From NCBI RefSeq assembly GCF_900111105.1, contig NZ_FOGC01000004.1:97564-161563 (forward strand): DNA of 64,000 nt. Direction: 5' to 3'. The DNA comes from Rosenbergiella nectarea. GTDB taxonomy: Bacteria; Pseudomonadota; Gammaproteobacteria; Enterobacterales; Enterobacteriaceae. Below the pieces are notes generated by a model. That model did no database searches. It was not told the origin of the DNA and worked only from the letters and a program-made list of their open reading frames with translations. Shown one piece after another: positions 44,029 to 55,558 of this stretch (its first letter is position 1; each line of letters opens with the position of its first letter). The position numbers were made by a program, and so were the translations under genes.

Positions 44029-45755
44029 CTAGCGGAACAGGTTGGTTTTCGCTAAGTCGATGATCTCGCTGCCTTGGCCATTGATAATCGCTTTCAACAT
44101 ATACAAGCTAAATCCCTTGGCCTGCTCGAGTTTTATCTGTGGCGGCATCGCTAACTCATCTTTCGCTGTCGTCACATCAATCAGTGCCGGGCCAGGATGG
44201 TCAAATGCCTGCTGTAAGACATCGCTTAGCTCTGAAGCCTTTTGCACGCTGAAGCCTTCAATATTGCAGGCCTTAGCGATGGCGGCAAAATCAGGGTTAT
44301 CCAATTCGGTACCATTAGTCAGATACCCCCCGGCTTTCATTTCCATCGCCACAAAACCCAACACACTATTATTAAAGATGACCAGTTTTACCGGTAATTG
44401 ATGTTGAGCAATCGTCAATAAGTCGCCCATTAGCATGGCAAATCCACCGTCACCGCATAGCGCCACGACTTGACGCGACTTATCGACGGACTGAGCGCCC
44501 ATGGCTTGAGGCATAGCATTCGCCATCGACCCATGGTTAAACGATCCCAGTAAACGTCTTTTACCGTTCATGGTGAGATAACGCGCCGCCCAAACCGTTG
44601 GCGTGCCGACATCACAGGTAAAAATCGTCTCGTCAGTGGCGAGTCGGTCAATTTGTTGGGCGAGATACTGTGGGTGAATAGGGCGTTCATCATTGGCCAC
44701 GGCTAAATCGTCTAATTGTTGGCGGCTTTTTTGATAGTGTTTAACGGACTTTTCGAGGTGAGCGGGATCATGAGAAGCGCTAAGTAATGGCAGCAACTCC
44801 TTGACTGTCGCTTTGATATCCCCAATTAGCGGGAAGTTAACATGGCAGTGCGAACCGATGCTTGAGGGGTTGATATCGATTTGAATAATCTTCGCCGACT
44901 CGGGATAGAACGCACGGTAAGGGAATTGCGTTCCTAATAATACCAGTGTATCGGCATCGAGCATGGCGTGATACCCCGACGAGAATCCAATCAGTCCGGT
45001 CATGCCGACATCATAGGGGTTGTCGTACTCGATATGTTCTTTACCACGCAGTGCATGCACAATCGAATCGGTGCCTGGAGTTTTTCAGCCAGGGCCACCA
45101 CTTCATCATGCGCCCCTGCGCAGCCGCTGCCACACATCAGCGTAATGTTGTGAGCGCTATTCAACACTTCTGCCAGTTGTTCGAGTTCCGAGGTAACCGG
45201 TTTTACCTCAGGCAGCGACGGCGGGTACCACTCGAGGTTATCGGGAACCTTAATACTTTGTAAGGCGATATCCCCAGGCAGGACGATGACCGCGACACCA
45301 CGTTTTATAATCGCCGTGCGTAAGGCAATCGCCAGAATTTGTGGGAACTGTTCGGGGTTACTCACCAGTTCACAATAGTGGCTACACTCCTTAAACAGCT
45401 CTTGAGGATGGGTTTCTTGGAAGTAGTTACTGCCAATTTCACTAGAAGGGATATGCGCCGCGATAGCGAGGACCGGTTGATGGTTTCGATGGCAATCAAA
45501 CAGACCGTTGATTAAATGTAAGTTACCTGGGCCACAGGAGCCTGCGCAAACAGCCAATTCATTAGTGACTTGTGCTTCGGCACCGGCAGCAAAAGCCGCC
45601 GCCTCTTCATGGCGCGTTGACATCCAAGTAATTGCTGATTGCTTATTTAGACTATCGCTAATCCCATTAAGCGAATCACCGGTGACCCCCCATATATGTT
45701 TGACGCCTACCTCTGTTAAGGTTTCTACCAGTAATGCCGCGACTGTCTTTTCCAT
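44029..45755 (-). pseudogene. poxB: pyruvate dehydrogenase (quinone) PoxB, disrupted by a 5-bp duplication
   Basis: PoxB is the peripheral-membrane ThDP/FAD enzyme oxidising pyruvate to acetate with electrons to ubiquinone, a stationary-phase route. Both halves match E. coli PoxB closely: residues 1-238 ([11 protein letters not shown] to AEKLQAPI) in one frame, and [28 protein letters not shown] to the C-terminal membrane-binding end ([28 protein letters not shown]) in another. The frames part at 45061-45070, where AATCG is repeated in tandem; removing one copy restores a 573-residue protein (E. coli 572). As it stands translation ends after 251 residues, without the ThDP domain [11 protein letters not shown]. 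The rest is undamaged, so the loss is recent, switchable or an assembly error. Confidence 0.9.
45061..45070. repeat. 5-bp tandem duplication (AATCG x2) inside poxB
   Basis: AATCG at 45061-45065 and again at 45066-45070. On the coding strand ACCGATT-CGATT-GTG replaces the ancestral ACCGATTGTG; the extra five bases cause the poxB frameshift. Confidence 0.92.
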
Positions 45756-46006
45756 GTACCACTCCCATTAGATTCACGTTATATGCGTTAATTGTAGTTC
45801 AACATTTCTCACAGTTTGATGAGAAGGGATAAACCTTGAATGCGGTCCTATAAAGAAAAGTGGCCGAATGGCTTGTCATAAGGTTTTTTTTAGTTGTATT
45901 GTGCCAGAAGGGCTAGACTGAAATAAGGTCGGTTCTGCTAAATGCCAGGGTTCATGATAAACTGACAGTAAAATTGAGCTTTTCATTCAAGTATTGCTGG
46001 GTAATT

Positions 46007-46327
46007 ATGGCTAACACGGATCATGGTTTCGACTTCGAACAACTTTTAGAGAGTCATCTTGATGAGGCGTTACAACCGCCGTCAAAGTATAAAGTTGTGC
46101 TATTGAATGACGATTACACTCCTATGGAGTTTGTGATCGAAGTTTTACAAAAATTCTTCTCGCTGGATATTGAGCGTGCAACGCAACTGATGCTTACAGT
46201 GCATTATGAAGGGAAGGCGATTTGCGGTGAATTTACCGCCGAGGTGGCTGAAACGAAAGTCATGCAAGTGAATCGTTACGCGAAGGAAAATGAGCATCCG
46301 TTGCTATGTATGCTGGAAAAAATCTAA
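46007..46327 (+). CDS. clpS: ATP-dependent protease adaptor ClpS
   Basis: Recognises N-degron substrates (N-terminal Leu, Phe, Tyr, Trp) and delivers them to ClpAP. 106 residues, as E. coli: [27 protein letters not shown], with the NDDYTPM substrate pocket, [28 protein letters not shown] and [11 protein letters not shown] 46007 is the family start; the frame begins earlier at 45974. Its promoter lies in the 250-base gap from poxB, where E. coli has cspD divergently; no cspD is present. clpA follows after 53 bases. Aat, also in this window, creates N-degrons. Confidence 0.97.
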   Translation: MANTDHGFDFEQLLESHLDEALQPPSKYKVVLLNDDYTPMEFVIEVLQKFFSLDIERATQLMLTVHYEGKAICGEFTAEVAETKVMQVNRYAKENEHPLLCMLEKI

Positions 46328-46380
46328 TCAGCCCCTATATCTAGGCTGAGACCTAAGCGTTAACCGATCGGAGGTGCCTA

Positions 46381-48666
46381 ATGCTCAATCAGGAACTGGA
46401 ACTCAGTTTAAATATGGCTTTCGCCAGAGCGCGTGAGCACCATCACGAATTTATGACCGTCGAGCATCTGCTCCTCGCGCTAATCAGCAATCCTGCTGCG
46501 CGCGAAGCGTTAGAAGCCTGCTCGGTCGATCTCGCTGCGCTGCGCACAGAGCTGGAGACGTTTATTCAGAAAACGACGCCAGTGTTACCCGAAGCGGATG
46601 AAGAGCGCGAAACGCAACCCACGTTAAGTTTTCAACGTGTTCTACAACGTGCGGTCTTCCACGTTCAATCGTCCGGACGTAGCGAAGTCACCGGTGCTAA
46701 TGTACTGGTGGCAATATTCAGTGAACAAGAATCACAAGCGGCGTACCTATTAAGGAAACACGAAGTAAGCCGATTGGATATTGTTAATTATCTCTCTCAC
46801 GGCACACGTAAAGACGACAGTGCTGAAGATAAACCGTCTGACAATCCGTCTTCTTCAGACGAAGCCGCGAGCAGTTCCAGCGAGGAACGCATTGATAGCT
46901 TCACGACCAATCTTAACCAGCTCGCTCGCGTAGGGGGCATCGACCCATTGATTGGCCGCGAGAAAGAGTTAGAAAGAACGGTTCAAGTCTTCTGCCGTCG
47001 CCGTAAAAATAACCCGCTGTTAGTGGGTGAGTCAGGCGTCGGGAAAACGGCTATCGCGGAAGGCCTTGCATGGCGTATCGAGCAAGGCGATGTACCCGAT
47101 GTAATGAAAGAGTGCGTGATTTACTCGCTCGACATTGGCTCGCTGCTCGCGGGGACAAAGTACCGTGGTGACTTTGAAAAGCGTTTTAAAGCGTTGCTAA
47201 AACAGCTTGAACAGGATGAGAACAGTATTCTGTTTATCGATGAGATCCACACCATCATCGGAGCGGGTGCTGCCTCGGGTGGGCAAGTCGATGCGGCTAA
47301 TCTGATTAAGCCACTGCTCTCTAGCGGTAAAATCCGCGTGATGGGTTCCACCACGTATCAAGAATACAGCTCAATCTTTGAAAAAGATCGTGCCTTAGCG
47401 CGCCGATTCCAAAAAATTGATATTGTCGAACCTACCTTGGACGAAACAATAAAAATCCTTACGGGTTTAAAACCGAAATACGAGAAGCACCACGATGTCC
47501 GCTACACCGCTAAAGCTATTCGCGCTGCCGTGGAATTATCAGTAAAATACATCAACGATCGCCATTTGCCGGACAAGGCCATTGATGTGATCGACGAGGC
47601 GGGTGCTCGAGCGCGTCTATTGCCGAATAGCAAACGTAAAAAAACGCTCAATATTCAAGATATCGAAACCGTTGTTGCGCGCATTGCGCGGATCCCTGAA
47701 AAAAGTGTTTCAGCGACCGACCGCGATACGTTACGCAGTCTCGATGAGCGCTTGAAAATGTTGGTATTTGGTCAAGATAAAGCGATTAATGCATTATCGG
47801 AAGCGATCAAAATGAGTCGTGCGGGCTTGGGCAATGAGCACAAACCTGTCGGATCATTCTTGTTCGCGGGGCCTACCGGTGTGGGTAAAACAGAGGTTAC
47901 CGCACAGCTGGCGAAAGCTCTGGGCATTGAGCTATTACGTTTTGATATGTCCGAATATATGGAACGTCATACGGTCAGCCGTCTAATAGGTGCACCTCCA
48001 GGTTATGTGGGTTACGAACAAGGTGGTCTGTTAACCGACGCGGTCATTAAACATCCTCACTCTGTCGTGTTGCTGGACGAAATTGAAAAAGCGCACCCAG
48101 ATGTGTTTAACCTCCTGTTGCAAGTCATGGATAACGGGACCTTAACCGATAATAATGGTCGTAAGGCTGATTTCCGTAACGTGATCTTAGTGATGACCAC
48201 CAATGCGGGAGTCCGTGAGACGGAACGTAAAACCATCGGTTTGATCCAACAAGACAATAGTACCGATGCACTGGAAGAGATTAAGAAAATCTTTACCCCA
48301 GAGTTTCGTAACCGTCTTGATAACATTATCTGGTTCGAACATCTCTCCACAGCGGTGATCCATCAAGTCGTGGATAAATTTATCGTCGAACTACAAGCGC
48401 AGTTAGATCCGAAGGGTGTGTCATTAGAAGTGAGTGATGAAGCCCGAGAATGGCTAGCAGAGAAAGGCTACGATAAAGCGATGGGTGCTCGTCCTATGGC
48501 CAGAGCCGTGCAAGAAAACTTGAAGAAACCTTTAGCTAACGAATTGCTGTTTGGGTCATTAGTCGAAGGGGGGTCAGTTTCAGTTGGTTTAGATCGTAGC
48601 AAAGACCAGTTGACCTACCATTTTGAAAGTGCGGCGAGACAGAAAGCTGCAGGGACCGTTCACTAG
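46381..48666 (+). CDS. clpA: ClpA, ATPase subunit of the ClpAP protease
   Basis: Hexameric AAA+ unfoldase feeding ClpP. Clp_N repeats at 1-140 (ClpS-binding), an acidic/serine-rich linker ([17 protein letters not shown]), AAA-1 with Walker A GESGVGKT (about 215-222) and Walker [13 protein letters not shown]-2 with GPTGVGKT (about 497-504) and [15 protein letters not shown]. The ClpP-binding loop IGL lies in [15 protein letters not shown]. 761 residues, E. coli 758. GGAGGTG precedes the ATG. A terminator follows immediately; the E. coli serW tRNA gene between clpA and infA is not here. Confidence 0.98.
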   Translation: MLNQELELSLNMAFARAREHHHEFMTVEHLLLALISNPAAREALEACSVDLAALRTELETFIQKTTPVLPEADEERETQPTLSFQRVLQRAVFHVQSSGRSEVTGANVLVAIFSEQESQAAYLLRKHEVSRLDIVNYLSHGTRKDDSAEDKPSDNPSSSDEAASSSSEERIDSFTTNLNQLARVGGIDPLIGREKELERTVQVFCRRRKNNPLLVGESGVGKTAIAEGLAWRIEQGDVPDVMKECVIYSLDIGSLLAGTKYRGDFEKRFKALLKQLEQDENSILFIDEIHTIIGAGAASGGQVDAANLIKPLLSSGKIRVMGSTTYQEYSSIFEKDRALARRFQKIDIVEPTLDETIKILTGLKPKYEKHHDVRYTAKAIRAAVELSVKYINDRHLPDKAIDVIDEAGARARLLPNSKRKKTLNIQDIETVVARIARIPEKSVSATDRDTLRSLDERLKMLVFGQDKAINALSEAIKMSRAGLGNEHKPVGSFLFAGPTGVGKTEVTAQLAKALGIELLRFDMSEYMERHTVSRLIGAPPGYVGYEQGGLLTDAVIKHPHSVVLLDEIEKAHPDVFNLLLQVMDNGTLTDNNGRKADFRNVILVMTTNAGVRETERKTIGLIQQDNSTDALEEIKKIFTPEFRNRLDNIIWFEHLSTAVIHQVVDKFIVELQAQLDPKGVSLEVSDEAREWLAEKGYDKAMGARPMARAVQENLKKPLANELLFGSLVEGGSVSVGLDRSKDQLTYHFESAARQKAAGTVH

Positions 48667-48671
48667 ATAAT

Positions 48672-48699
48672 AAAAAGGCCGGAATATCCGGCCTTTTTT
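48672..48699. terminator. bidirectional terminator between clpA and infA
   Basis: Stem AAAAAGGCCGG / CCGGCCTTTTT with loop AATAT and a T-run, starting 5 bases after the clpA stop. Confidence 0.95.
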
Positions 48700-48721
48700 A
48701 TGGCAGTCATTAAACGATAGA

Positions 48722-49252
<531 letters not shown>

Positions 49253-49957
49253 TTAAAATAACCGTTTTTTAGCCCAGCATTCCGACGGGATAATTCTTTT
49301 CTGAAGGTCTGCTAATTGCGTTAGAAACTGTTGGCGGGAAATTTCGCGCGCACCCAACGAATGGGTATGGGGATTCAGTATTTGACAATCGATCAGTTCA
49401 CCGCCGTAAGCAGAAAAATGGTGGCAAAGTTGGAATAGCGCCAGTTTTGAGGCGTTAGGTTGACGACTGAACATCGACTCTCCGCAGAAAATTCCGCCTA
49501 ACGCCATCCCATAAATGCCGCCAACCAGCTCATTCTCACACCACACTTCGAGCGAATGCGCGTGGCCCATCGCCGCTAGATTACACCATGCCGTAATCAC
49601 TTCTTCAGTGATCCAAGTGCCGTCGAAATGCGTGCTGGCACAGCCTTCGATAACGGCTCGGAAATTGTGATTAAGCGTGACGTGATAGGGACAGTGTCGT
49701 AAAAAGCGTTGCATACTGCGACTGAGATGAAAGGCATCAATCGGTAGCACTGCGCGCGGATCGGGACTCCACCATAAAATGGGGTCCTCCTCTGAGAACC
49801 ACGGGAAAATCCCCTGCTGATAGGCAGCAATTAACCGTCCTGGAAGCAGATCACCGCCGTAAGCGAGCAGTCCTTGTGGAGACGCCAACGCACAATCTGG
49901 AGATGGAAATTGCCCGTTCGGCTGCCCCTCTAGGCAGGGAAGATAGATAGCACTCAT
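49253..49957 (-). CDS. aat: leucyl/phenylalanyl-tRNA-protein transferase Aat
   Basis: Adds Leu or Phe to proteins with N-terminal Arg or Lys, making them ClpS/ClpAP substrates. 234 residues, as in E. coli, with [75 protein letters not shown] and IDCQ. Start overlaps the cydC stop by 4 bases, so it is the third gene of a cydD-cydC-aat transcript. Confidence 0.96.
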   Translation of the reverse strand: MSAIYLPCLEGQPNGQFPSPDCALASPQGLLAYGGDLLPGRLIAAYQQGIFPWFSEEDPILWWSPDPRAVLPIDAFHLSRSMQRFLRHCPYHVTLNHNFRAVIEGCASTHFDGTWITEEVITAWCNLAAMGHAHSLEVWCENELVGGIYGMALGGIFCGESMFSRQPNASKLALFQLCHHFSAYGGELIDCQILNPHTHSLGAREISRQQFLTQLADLQKRIIPSECWAKKRLF

Positions 49958-51693
49958 CGTCCGTATTGGCCTTGCTGGCGCTGACGGAAGGCGTGATAGC
50001 GCGCTTTTTGCGCCATAAGCTGCTGATGGGTCCCTTCCTCAATGATATGACCTTGCTCCATCACGCAGATTTTATCTACCGCTTCAATGCCGGTAAGGCG
50101 GTGAGTGACCATTAATACGGTTTTCTGTTCCGTTACCTTAAGCAGAAGTTGCATAATCAGGTGCTCGGTTTGGCCATCCAACCCCTCAAGAGGCTCATCC
50201 AGTAACCAAATCGGCGCGTTATGTAATAATGCACGGGCTATGGCTAACCGGCGACGCTCTCCACCGGAAAGAGGCCGCCCCCCTTCTCCTAACCAGCTGT
50301 CTAATCCGGCACCTTCCAGCAGAGCCGACAATCCGACTACTGTAAGGCTTTCAATCAGTTGTGCATCGTCCGCCAGCGGTTGAGCAAGCATTAAATTCTC
50401 ACGTAACGTCTGATTAAAAATGGCGACGCGCTGGCTGACCACCGTAATCATAGCCCGAAGCTGGGGTTCCGAATAGGCCGTCAAGGGTTGGTTATTAATG
50501 CGAATCTCACCGGCTAACGGGTCCCAAGCTCGAGTGAGTAACTGTAATAACGTGGTTTTCCCACATCCCGTGCTACCCAGCAACGCCACTTTCTGGTGCG
50601 CGGCAAGAGTAAGCGTTAGGTGATCTAACACCTTAGGTCCGGTAGCGCTATAGGAGAAATCCACCGCCTTTATCGAGAGTTCAGCCGCGCGGTCATCGAT
50701 GGTTAGGGGCTTAGCGGGAAAGGTTACCGTAGGCTGTTGCGTGAATAATTGGTTTAGGCGATCGGCAGCAATCGAGACTTCAGACAAATGCAAGAAGGCA
50801 GTGGCCACTGGACCCAGCGATTCAAACGCCGCCAGCACACAGAAGACTAACAACGCACTATCGGCCGTCGCGATTTGCGCTAGCTGATGGCGGGACATGA
50901 TAATGAAGACTGCAACAATGGTTAAGCCAGTCAGCAAGATAATCATACTTTGCGCCAAGGCATTGAGGTTCTGTTGTCGCGCTTGGGTTGCCAGCCACTT
51001 TTTCTCAGTCAGTCCAAGCTCTGTTCGCCAATCGTGTTGCGGCGGGAACAGTAAGAGTTCAGACATTGCGCTAAGATGTGTGGTCAGTTGTTGGCGATAG
51101 GCACTACTCAAGGCCGCAATCTGTTCACCGGCCGGTTTGCCCACACGGTAGAAGAGGGGCGGGAAAAGAAGGATAACGCCGAACATCACGCCAGCGACGA
51201 CCAGCGCAGCATGGTGGTTGATATAGCTTAACCCCACGCCTACGACCAGTGTCACAAGCAGGGCGCCGACCATCGGCGAGATAACTCGTAAGTATAAGTG
51301 ATCCAGTGTCTCGACATCGCCGACAAAACGGTTAAGTAAATCACCCTGACGGAATTGATGAGTGCCTGCCGGCGCGAGAGGATAAATCTTACTGAATATC
51401 GTGACGCGCAGATGTTTTAGCACCTTGAACGTTGCGTCATGACTGACGAGACGCTCTAGATAACGTGCGACCGTACGAAGGATGGCCGAACCGCGAACCC
51501 CTGCCGCTGGCAGCATATAGTTAAACGTATAAATACCGGCACTACCGGCCATCGCAGAGGCTGCGAGGAACCAGCCCGACAGGCTCAACAGCCCGACACT
51601 GGCAAGTAGGGTGATCGTCGCTAATAATACGCCTAGCACTAACTGCCAACGATGCCTACGCCACAGCGCTAAAAAAGGGAATAATGCTTTCAT
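49954..51693 (-). CDS. cydC: CydC, half of the CydDC heterodimeric ABC transporter
   Basis: With CydD forms an inner-membrane ABC exporter linked to periplasmic thiol balance and haem handling, needed for cytochrome bd assembly. Six membrane helices in the first 320 residues, then an ATPase domain: Walker [15 protein letters not shown], signature [15 protein letters not shown], Walker [13 protein letters not shown] and H-switch [10 protein letters not shown]. 579 residues, E. coli 573. The start shares one base with the cydD stop. Confidence 0.96.
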   Translation of the reverse strand: MKALFPFLALWRRHRWQLVLGVLLATITLLASVGLLSLSGWFLAASAMAGSAGIYTFNYMLPAAGVRGSAILRTVARYLERLVSHDATFKVLKHLRVTIFSKIYPLAPAGTHQFRQGDLLNRFVGDVETLDHLYLRVISPMVGALLVTLVVGVGLSYINHHAALVVAGVMFGVILLFPPLFYRVGKPAGEQIAALSSAYRQQLTTHLSAMSELLLFPPQHDWRTELGLTEKKWLATQARQQNLNALAQSMIILLTGLTIVAVFIIMSRHQLAQIATADSALLVFCVLAAFESLGPVATAFLHLSEVSIAADRLNQLFTQQPTVTFPAKPLTIDDRAAELSIKAVDFSYSATGPKVLDHLTLTLAAHQKVALLGSTGCGKTTLLQLLTRAWDPLAGEIRINNQPLTAYSEPQLRAMITVVSQRVAIFNQTLRENLMLAQPLADDAQLIESLTVVGLSALLEGAGLDSWLGEGGRPLSGGERRRLAIARALLHNAPIWLLDEPLEGLDGQTEHLIMQLLLKVTEQKTVLMVTHRLTGIEAVDKICVMEQGHIIEEGTHQQLMAQKARYHAFRQRQQGQYGR

Positions 51694-53468
51694 TATTCAA
51701 TCTCCCCAGAACGATGACTTAACAACCGTTGAAACAGGCCATTCTCAGCCGCAAGCGAGCTAAAATCGCCCATCTGGACAATTTTTCCTTCTGCCATAAC
51801 GATTATGGTCGGCCAGTCGGTCAATTGATCGAGCTGATGCGTGACCATGACGGTCATTTGCTGGTGGCTCGCCTGTTGTAGGCTGTGCATGATCCTTTGC
51901 TCATGATGGCGATCTAAACTGGCAGTCGGTTCATCGAGGAGTAAGAGTTGAGCCTGCTTCGCTAAGGCACGGGCAACCGCAATGCGCTGCGCTTGGCCAA
52001 CCGATAAATTCTGACTCTCTTCGCTCACCTCGGTGGCTAGACCCTGCGGTAAGCGTTCGAGAAACTCATCGATACCGGTTTGTGCGACGATCGCATTCAG
52101 CGTTTGTTCGCTGAGTTTTCCTTGTGGAGAAATATTCTCCTCGATAGAGCAGGGGAATAAGCGAGGATGTTGCCCCACCCAGCTCACCGATTTCAACCAC
52201 TCTTCACGCGAAAGCGTGTTGAGTTCTTGGCCATTGATCAGTAGCGACCCTTGATAAGGCAGGAAGCCAAGTAGCGCATTCAGCAGCGTACTTTTGCCGG
52301 AACCACTGGGTCCTACCAACGCCAAACGTTGAGCGGCGTTAAAATGGAAATTCAGTGGACCGACGAGCTTTACGCCTTCGATTGACGTAATAACCCAATC
52401 ACGGGCTTCAATCGTTAGGGGAGCAGACCGATCCGTGGTAAGGCTTTCACCCTGAGCAGTAGGGAGTAAATTTTCCGTCTCAGCAAGAAAGCTTTCTATC
52501 TCATCGGCGGCACCCGCTGCTTGCGCTTTGGCATGGTAAAAACTGCCTAAATCACGCAGAGGTTGGAAAAACTCTGGGGCTAGAATCAATGCGATAAAGC
52601 CAGCAAATAAGGTGACGGCACCACCATAGCTACCAAAGTGGAAAACACCGAGATACGAAAAACCAAAATAGACCGCAACAATCGCGATGGAGACTGATGC
52701 GAAAAATTCTAGTACGGCTGAAGAGAGGAAGGCGATACGCAGGACTTCCATCGTCCGTAAACGGAACTGCTCTGTACTTTCCGCAATCGCCTGCTCTTCC
52801 GCTTGGCGTCGATGAAAGAGGCGCAGGGTGTCTAGGCCGCGTAAACGATCGAGAAAATCGCCACTTAACCGAGCAAGCGCAGCAAAATTACGGCGGTTTG
52901 CATCAGCTGCCCCCATACCGACCATTGCCATAAAGATTGGGATGAGTGGGGCCGTGAGGAACAAGATTGTCGCAGCTGCCCAGTTTACGGGAAACAGGGT
53001 AATCAGGATCAGTAGCGGGATGACGGCGGCTAAAGTCATCTGCGGCAGATAACGGGCGTAATAGTCGTGCATTTTTTCAATCTGTTCATGCAGCAACGTG
53101 GTCCAACTTCCGACAGGTCGAGAAGCGACCCAAACGGGTCCTAACCCTTCCAAACGGTCTAAGACTATTTGGCGAATAGCTTGACGCAGCGCCTCGCCCG
53201 CTTTCACGCCGACTTTTTCACGGGTGTAGTGCAGCACCGAGCGCAGCGCGAAACAGCCAACCAGAAGCGCTAACCAATGATAAAGATGCGGGAGTGGCTG
53301 ATGATCGATTAAGGCACGTTGCAGAAGTTCTGCTAAACAGTAGGCCTGTAGAAAAATAGTGAGCGCGCTGCAGGTTCCCAAAATGACCGAAAGTTTAAGC
53401 CAACGTTTAGCATGGAAACGCTGCGCTTTGAGCCAGAGGGTGAGCTGTTTTTGTCTTGATTTATCCAC
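51693..53468 (-). CDS. cydD: CydD, half of the CydDC heterodimeric ABC transporter
   Basis: Partner of CydC. N-terminal membrane domain with VGVKAGEALRQAIRQIVLDRLE and a long helical bundle, C-terminal ATPase with GPSGSGKSTLLNALLGFLPYQG, QNLSVGQAQRIAVARAL (signature SVGQ rather than SGGQ, as in E. coli CydD) and LLLLDEPTASLD. 591 residues, E. coli 588. GTG start. First gene of the transcript; trxB lies upstream and is separated by its own terminator, whereas in E. coli trxB and cydDC are likewise adjacent. Confidence 0.96.
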   Translation of the reverse strand: MDKSRQKQLTLWLKAQRFHAKRWLKLSVILGTCSALTIFLQAYCLAELLQRALIDHQPLPHLYHWLALLVGCFALRSVLHYTREKVGVKAGEALRQAIRQIVLDRLEGLGPVWVASRPVGSWTTLLHEQIEKMHDYYARYLPQMTLAAVIPLLILITLFPVNWAAATILFLTAPLIPIFMAMVGMGAADANRRNFAALARLSGDFLDRLRGLDTLRLFHRRQAEEQAIAESTEQFRLRTMEVLRIAFLSSAVLEFFASVSIAIVAVYFGFSYLGVFHFGSYGGAVTLFAGFIALILAPEFFQPLRDLGSFYHAKAQAAGAADEIESFLAETENLLPTAQGESLTTDRSAPLTIEARDWVITSIEGVKLVGPLNFHFNAAQRLALVGPSGSGKSTLLNALLGFLPYQGSLLINGQELNTLSREEWLKSVSWVGQHPRLFPCSIEENISPQGKLSEQTLNAIVAQTGIDEFLERLPQGLATEVSEESQNLSVGQAQRIAVARALAKQAQLLLLDEPTASLDRHHEQRIMHSLQQASHQQMTVMVTHQLDQLTDWPTIIVMAEGKIVQMGDFSSLAAENGLFQRLLSHRSGEIE

Positions 53469-53541
53469 GGGAGAGTCACTGACCTGTTGGAATTGAACAT
53501 CGACTATCTTAAATTTTCGACAACTCTAGCACGTGGAACAT

Positions 53542-53570
53542 AAAAAAGGCGACAGATAACCTGTCGCCGG
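53542..53570 (-). terminator. terminator after trxB
   Basis: On the minus strand GGCGACAG / CTGTCGCC with loop GTTAT-like, followed by TTTTTTA; 30 bases beyond the trxB stop. Confidence 0.92.
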
Positions 53571-53598
53571 GATTAACCTAGATCATATAATTAACAAG

Positions 53599-54952
<1,354 letters not shown>

Positions 54953-55447
54953 ATGGTAGATAACAAAAAGCGTCCTAGTAAGGACCTCGATCGTATCGAT
55001 CGTAATATACTTAATGAATTACAGAAGGATGGACGAATTTCTAACGTCGAACTGTCAAAGCGAGTCGGTCTATCGCCAACACCTTGCTTAGAACGTGTGC
55101 GCCGTTTAGAACGTCAAGGATTCATCTTGGGGTACACTGCGCTATTGAATCCTCATTATTTAGATGCTTCTTTACTCGTCTTTGTTGAGATAACTCTGAA
55201 TCGTGGCGCCCCTGACGTCTTCGAACAGTTCAACGCTGCAGTTCAGAAGTTAGAAGAAACCCAAGAGTGTCATTTAGTCTCTGGCGATTTTGATTATCTC
55301 CTTAAAACCCGCGTTCCTGATATGTCTGCCTACCGTAAACTGCTTGGCGAAACACTGTTACGGTTACCCGGTGTGAACGACACTAGAACCTATGTCGTGA
55401 TGGAAGAAGTTAAGCAAAGTAATCGTTTAGTGATCAAAACTCGCTAA
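54953..55447 (+). CDS. lrp: leucine-responsive regulatory protein Lrp
   Basis: Global regulator of amino-acid metabolism and nucleoid structure, responding to leucine. 164 residues, nearly identical to E. coli: helix-turn-helix in GRISNVELSKRVGLSPTPCLERVRRL, then the RAM effector domain (LVFVEITLNRGAPDVFEQFNAAVQKL, ECHLVSGDFDYLLKTRVPDM). Sits between trxB and ftsK in the E. coli order. Confidence 0.98.
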   Translation: MVDNKKRPSKDLDRIDRNILNELQKDGRISNVELSKRVGLSPTPCLERVRRLERQGFILGYTALLNPHYLDASLLVFVEITLNRGAPDVFEQFNAAVQKLEETQECHLVSGDFDYLLKTRVPDMSAYRKLLGETLLRLPGVNDTRTYVVMEEVKQSNRLVIKTR

Positions 55448-55486
55448 ATCTGACAGGTGCAAAGGCTGAAATTTTTCGGTACACTC

Positions 55487-55502
55487 CTGTAAATGCATAC
55501 AG
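55487..55502 (+). promoter_or_regulatory. LexA (SOS) box upstream of ftsK
   Basis: CTGT-AAATGCAT-ACAG, exact CTGT-N8-ACAG, 56 bases before the ftsK start. E. coli ftsK (dinH) has a very similar LexA box, so SOS induction is expected. Confidence 0.87.
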
Positions 55503-55558
55503 GGACAACGTAATAAGCGTTGTTCCTTCCTCCCTAGACAGGCACCTGGAGAGTACTC

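Noticed and set aside
44029-45755. Two separate adjacent genes in place of poxB
   Set aside because: The halves are consecutive parts of one PoxB, joined exactly when a 5-bp duplication is removed; the second half begins in mid-domain.
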